From Cerioporus squamosus (Eukaryota > Basidiomycota > Agaricomycetes > Polyporales > Polyporaceae), in the NCBI GenBank assembly GCA_022592435.1, contig JABYQS010000103.1, positions 62,001 through 126,000 on the forward strand: a stretch of DNA of 64,000 bases, given 5' to 3'. The notes beneath the pieces were generated by a model. That model was not told where the DNA came from and made no database searches. It saw nothing but the letters and a program-made list of their open reading frames with translations. How positions within the stretch are numbered: the first letter of the stretch is position 1; each line of letters starts with the position of its first letter. Positions 59,934 to 64,000 of the stretch are shown piece by piece. Both the position numbers and the translations under genes were made by a program.

Positions 59934-60777
59934 TACAGCAAGTGGACGCACCATGTGTTGTGTTTGCCTGCTGACTTCGGTGGTTTTAGGTCATAGACTA
60001 GTCCAGTGCTCTCAGTGCCCATCATGTCATACGCATCATCGCCGTCGGTATCTATATCCAATGCAGTGGTTGTTTCCCCGCATCCTCTTCCCGAAGCCAT
60101 GCCTTCCGGAATCACATATTTCCTTGAGTCAGTTTCTGCTCCACAGCGATGCAAGTCTAGTTTCTTTCTCAAAAGATGTGTGGCGCGACATCGGATGCTA
60201 CTGAACGCCATGGTACAGACGGTTGTTTTCCGTTTACGGTACAGCGCACGGGCGCAAGGCTTTCTTCATGCTCCAGTTCGTGTGTGGACGATACTGACAG
60301 ATATGGCGCGCGTCCAGGCACCTCCGAGGCGATGCCATTGGGCCGGATGCTGAGATAGTGGTGACCTTCGAGCTCCTTGCTGTACGTCTCACTCTCAAAA
60401 TATCCCCTCCCCCAACGGCGTTTGCGCTCATCGTTGCGGCCCGTGGTGCTCAGAATGATCAGATGATGCTTCGTACCTATCGGACCGTCGGCAAGCATTC
60501 AGTTGCAGTCTCTCGATCAACCGAGCCTCCCCAGAGACTTTCTATAAACTTTGCGATCCGGCCCTCGACGCTCAGTTTTGGTGGTCCGAAGGCTAACGTA
60601 AGTCGTCCCGTGTACACTCTCCGAGGATCACCCGCCTCAACCTCCCTGTCATGCTAAGGTCACAAGGCTCGAAGGGCCTTCCAGTCTTTGCCCGTGTCGT
60701 TGCGATGCGTGCAACGCATAAGTGTTGGAGCATCGCGAGCATGGTGAAGTCACCTCCGACCCCTCTCGACCTTTGAC
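59934..60777. other. Intergenic, no gene seen
   Basis: 844 bases. A 100-codon frame at 60358-60657 (+) has no motif, no supporting codon pattern and antisense competitors; not called. Confidence 0.4.
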
Positions 60778-63700
60778 ATGGCTACTCGACGCTGGGCTTG
60801 TGCGGCCGTCGTCGGCCTGTTGACCTGTACTCCCTTCGTCTATGGGATTGGTCAAAATACCTGCGTCTCGTTTAAGTCCTCGTCATCCTCATTCACAGTA
60901 GTGAACAGTGGCAAGGCCGCGCCTATCCTGCTGTCTCCAGACGAATGGCCCGGTGTACAACGCGCGGCATTGAACTTCGCATCCGACATTCAGCAAGTAA
61001 CTGGAGTCAAGCCATCGCTCAGAAACGTCTCCTCGAGTGACTCTTCCTTCTCTTCCGTCGGCTCTACTGCTATCATTGTTGGCACGCTCGGCAAGTCGTC
61101 GCTCATCGACGAGGTGGTGAATCGCACGAAGTTGGACCTGTCCTCGATCCAAGGCCAGTGGGAGGCGTTCCTCACGAAGGAGGTGGCGAATCCCCTTCCT
61201 GGTGTCAAAAGCGCGTACGTTGTGATCGGCGCCGACAAGCGTGGCACCATCTTTGCGCTCTATGACCACTCTGAACAGTTTGGTGCGTCACATGCAGTTC
61301 TTGGCTTGGCGGATATTGACCCGTTTTCCATCATCAACGCAGGTGTTTCCCCCTGGTCTTGGTATGACTTCCCGACTCTTATCCGAGGTCCTCGGTTCTG
61401 ACACACAACTAGGTGGGCGGATGTTCCTACGACCAAGCACAATTCGTTATTCGTCGCGTCGTCTGGGTGCTCTCATGGTTCTCCGACAGTCAAGTATCGC
61501 GGGCTCTTCCTCAACGATGAGCAGCCGGCTTTGCAGAACTGGGCAATGGAGAAGTTCACCAACGGCACAGGGGCGGCGCTCACCGGATCTCCATTCAACC
61601 ACTTCTTCTACACCAAGCTGTGGGTGTGATGTCGCGCCTTCTGCTTCTACCCATAACCTGACGAGGCTACTCTGCCCAGCTTCGAGCTGATTCTGCGCAT
61701 GAAGGGCAACTATTTGTGGCCGGGTGCGTCTTGGCTTTCCATCGCATAACAAGCTCATCCTAATGTCCACCATCAACGCGTAGCGCAATGGAGCAGGTAT
61801 GCTTGTCCCTTCTCACGTGACCGTATCAAGTCTCACCTGTTGCTTCACAGCGCCTTCAATCTCGACGACACGGCGAACCAGATCCTCGCAGACTGGTATG
61901 GAATTGTGATGGGCACCAGCCACGAGGAGCCCATGATGCGTTCTGTCCCGGTGGAGTGGAATCTCCTCGGTGTCGGCGAATGGGACTACTCGACGAACCA
62001 GCAGAACGTGTACAACTTCTGGAAGGGGGGCGTCGAACGTGCCAGGCCCTACGAAGGCGTATACACGATCGGTATGCGTGGAAACGGTCAGTATCCTAGT
62101 GGCTGTCCAAGCTATATGGGAACTAACGAATCGCCGATTGTATAGGTGACTGTGGGTGCCGTCTAACATTCAATTCTCATGGTCCATGGAGTCTGAGAGA
62201 TGACATGTACAGTGCCTCTCTCGGAGGGTCAGAACGTTCAACTCCTAGAGCAGATCGTGGCAGACCAACGTCAACTGTTGATGGACGTCTTCAACACGAC
62301 AGACGTGACGACGATCCCACAGGTCTGGACGCTCTGTACGTTCTCAATGACTGCTATTAAGCACCTCTACAAGGCGCTCACAAACTAATCTGCATCTTGC
62401 AGATAAAGAAGTGGAAGGATACTACGACGATGGCATGCGGGTACCGGACGATGTCATCCTGCTGTGGTCTGACGACAAGTACGTACCTCGTGATGTTTCT
62501 GCTGCACCGTGAGCCCGGGTCTAACACACATCTGCAGCTGGGGTAACGTGCGTCGGTATCCCATACCCAGTGAGCGTAACCGGACGGGCGGGTCAGGTGT
62601 ATACTATCATGTGAGTTGCACGCTAACGTAGTAGTATGTCTGAGCTTACGACTGCGCAGGTCGACTACGTTGGAGACCCGAGAGACTACAAATGGATCAC
62701 GGTCAGTGTTACTAGTCGTGAATCATAGCACCCGCTTACCCCGACCCCGACGACAGAGCAGTCAAATTGAGAAGGCACGTCAACACATTCCGTCCCGTGA
62801 CCCATCGAACGATCTACCTTGCTGATCGGTATCATGTAGACTTTCGACCAACTGTCGACCGCTGTCGCCCGCGACGCCACTAGCCTCTGGATCTTGAACG
62901 TTGGAGACCTCAAGCCTTACGAGATGCACTCCGAGTTCTTCCTCACTCTCGGCTGGGACGCTTCAAAGTGGAACCCCTCGAACCTAAACACGTTCGTCAC
63001 GAGCTGGGCCCAGCGCGAGTTCGATCTGTCTGCACCGGACGCTGCGGAAGTTGCCGGCATCATCGCGAACGTTACGAGACACAACGCCAGGCGCAAGCCC
63101 GAGTTGCTCAACTCGACCACGTACAGCTTAACGAACTACAGAGAGTAGGTTCTGCCGCTCAGCTCCATGCTCAGGCCGCACGCTCACGAGGGTGACAAAG
63201 GGCGGACAACGTCCTGACTATGCTGCAGAACCTGAACAATGCGTCGACCCGGATCTACAACCAGCTGCCGTCGGACGCAAAGCCCGCGTTCTTCCAGCTG
63301 GTGCACCATCCTGTACAAGCTACGCTTACGCTCACGAACATGTGGATCTCGGCTGGTATCAACAACCTCCGGGCGTCGCAGGCTCGCCTCAGTGCGAACA
63401 ACTTCATGGACGAGGTGGAGCAGCTGTTTGACGAGGACTACGCGATCGAAGTCAACTATCACAGCATTCTCGATGGTATGTAAGTCTCTCAGTATACCAA
63501 AACGACTGCTGAATGTTCCCGTCGGTATGTAGGCAAATGGTAAGGATCCTTTGCGACGTCCGTGCCAGATTCCCGAGGAGCGCTGACGTCTGTTCAGGGA
63601 CCATATGATGGATCAAACGCATGTCATGTATTACTACTGGCAGCAGCCTATGGCGAACACGTACGTGCAGCCGTCGTACTTTGGGTGCCCTGTGCTGAAC

Positions 63701-64000
63701 CTGGGATAGCATGCCGTTTGTGACGAAGGTGCAGCCGAAGAAGCAAGCACTCGCCGGTGCCATGCGCATCATTCCTGAAGGGAGCTCCGGCGCCTGGTAA
63801 GTCTGACACGCGTACTCTGCGTATACCGGGTGGTCTGAGCCATGAACATCTTGCAGGCCCGGGGACAACGTGAACAACTGCGCGCTTGGGTACGGTTGCC
63901 CCAACCCCTCGCTCACCATCGACCCGTTCGTTCCTGCAGGGAACCGCTTTGTCGACATCAGCGCTGGCGGACCGACCCCGTTCACCTTCAACGCAACCAG
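60778..64000 (+). CDS. GH115 xylan alpha-1,2-glucuronidase, 3' end outside window
   Basis: Secreted hemicellulase removing (4-O-methyl)glucuronic acid from xylan side chains. The gene starts at 60778 with a signal peptide (WACAAVVGLLTCTPFVYG) and is cut by about a dozen short introns. Family blocks run in order: ILLSPDEWPGVQRAALNFA, YVVIGADKRGTIFALYDHSEQF, GVSPWSWWADVP, VKYRGLFLNDEQPALQNW, ELILRMKGNYLWP, ADWYGIVMGTSHEEPMMRS, EWNLLGVGEWDYSTNQQNVY, YTIGMRGNGD, MRVPDDVILLWSDDNWGNVRR, GVYYHVDYVGDPRDYKWI, LWILNVGDLKPYEMHSEFF and the later C-terminal helices to the window edge. The HEEPM and GMRGNGD regions lie in the catalytic barrel. The C-terminal beta-sandwich domain is only begun (VDISAGGPTPFTF). 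Confidence 0.92.

Noticed and set aside
60358..60657. 100-codon plus-strand frame before GH115
   Set aside because: No motif or signal peptide, no homology I recognise, and similar-sized antisense frames.

Overview
This window is nuclear DNA of a basidiomycete fungus. It is most likely a wood-decaying Agaricomycete, plausibly of the order Polyporales. The genes are GC-rich and cut by many short introns of about 50-60 nt, some next to very small exons. The products are typical of wood-decay fungi: two GH16 glucanases (one matching the Phanerochaete Lam16A type), a GH115 alpha-glucuronidase, a heme-thiolate peroxidase, F-box proteins, and HET-domain (heterokaryon incompatibility) proteins. The order assignment is inference. 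Gene models were built by hand by joining open frames across GT-AG introns; most close exactly in frame.

Left part (1-21.7 kb): the 3' end of a glutathione S-transferase; a conserved basidiomycete protein of unknown function whose first exon lies 904 nt upstream of the rest (minus strand); a decayed medium-chain dehydrogenase/reductase (MDR) pseudogene; an NHX-type Na+/H+ exchanger; a monocarboxylate-type MFS transporter with 13 exons; the intact MDR paralogue; and a GPI-anchored GH16 enzyme. Long gaps between these genes hold no gene I can support.

Centre (22-38.9 kb): the most unusual region. Five HET-domain units lie in two blocks pointing away from each other. Splice phases, missing internal start codons and a C-terminal tail found only on the last unit of each block indicate two giant genes rather than five separate ones. 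HET-A (minus, 22073-27413) carries three HET units in about 1716 residues. HET-B (plus, 35332-38887) carries two and has a one-base frameshift. Between them lie a secreted cysteine-rich GPI protein, a Cdc20/Fizzy-family APC/C activator, a heme-thiolate peroxidase and a Nudix hydrolase.

Right part (39.6-64 kb): three paralogous single-pass membrane proteins (39642, 45784 minus, 53910), an F-box protein, an intron-containing tRNA-Ala(AGC), a Lam16A-like GH16 laminarinase, a RING E3 ligase, a Dcn1-type neddylation factor, an NKAP-family nuclear protein, a truncated F-box pseudogene, a small membrane protein and the 5' part of a GH115 alpha-glucuronidase. A direct duplication of about 0.5 kb (55299-55805 and 58680-59185) copies the 3' end of one membrane-protein gene together with the intergenic DNA behind it.

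At least five otherwise healthy genes contain a single-base frameshift. Either the assembly has indel errors or several genes are freshly broken, so protein lengths at those loci should be read with care.
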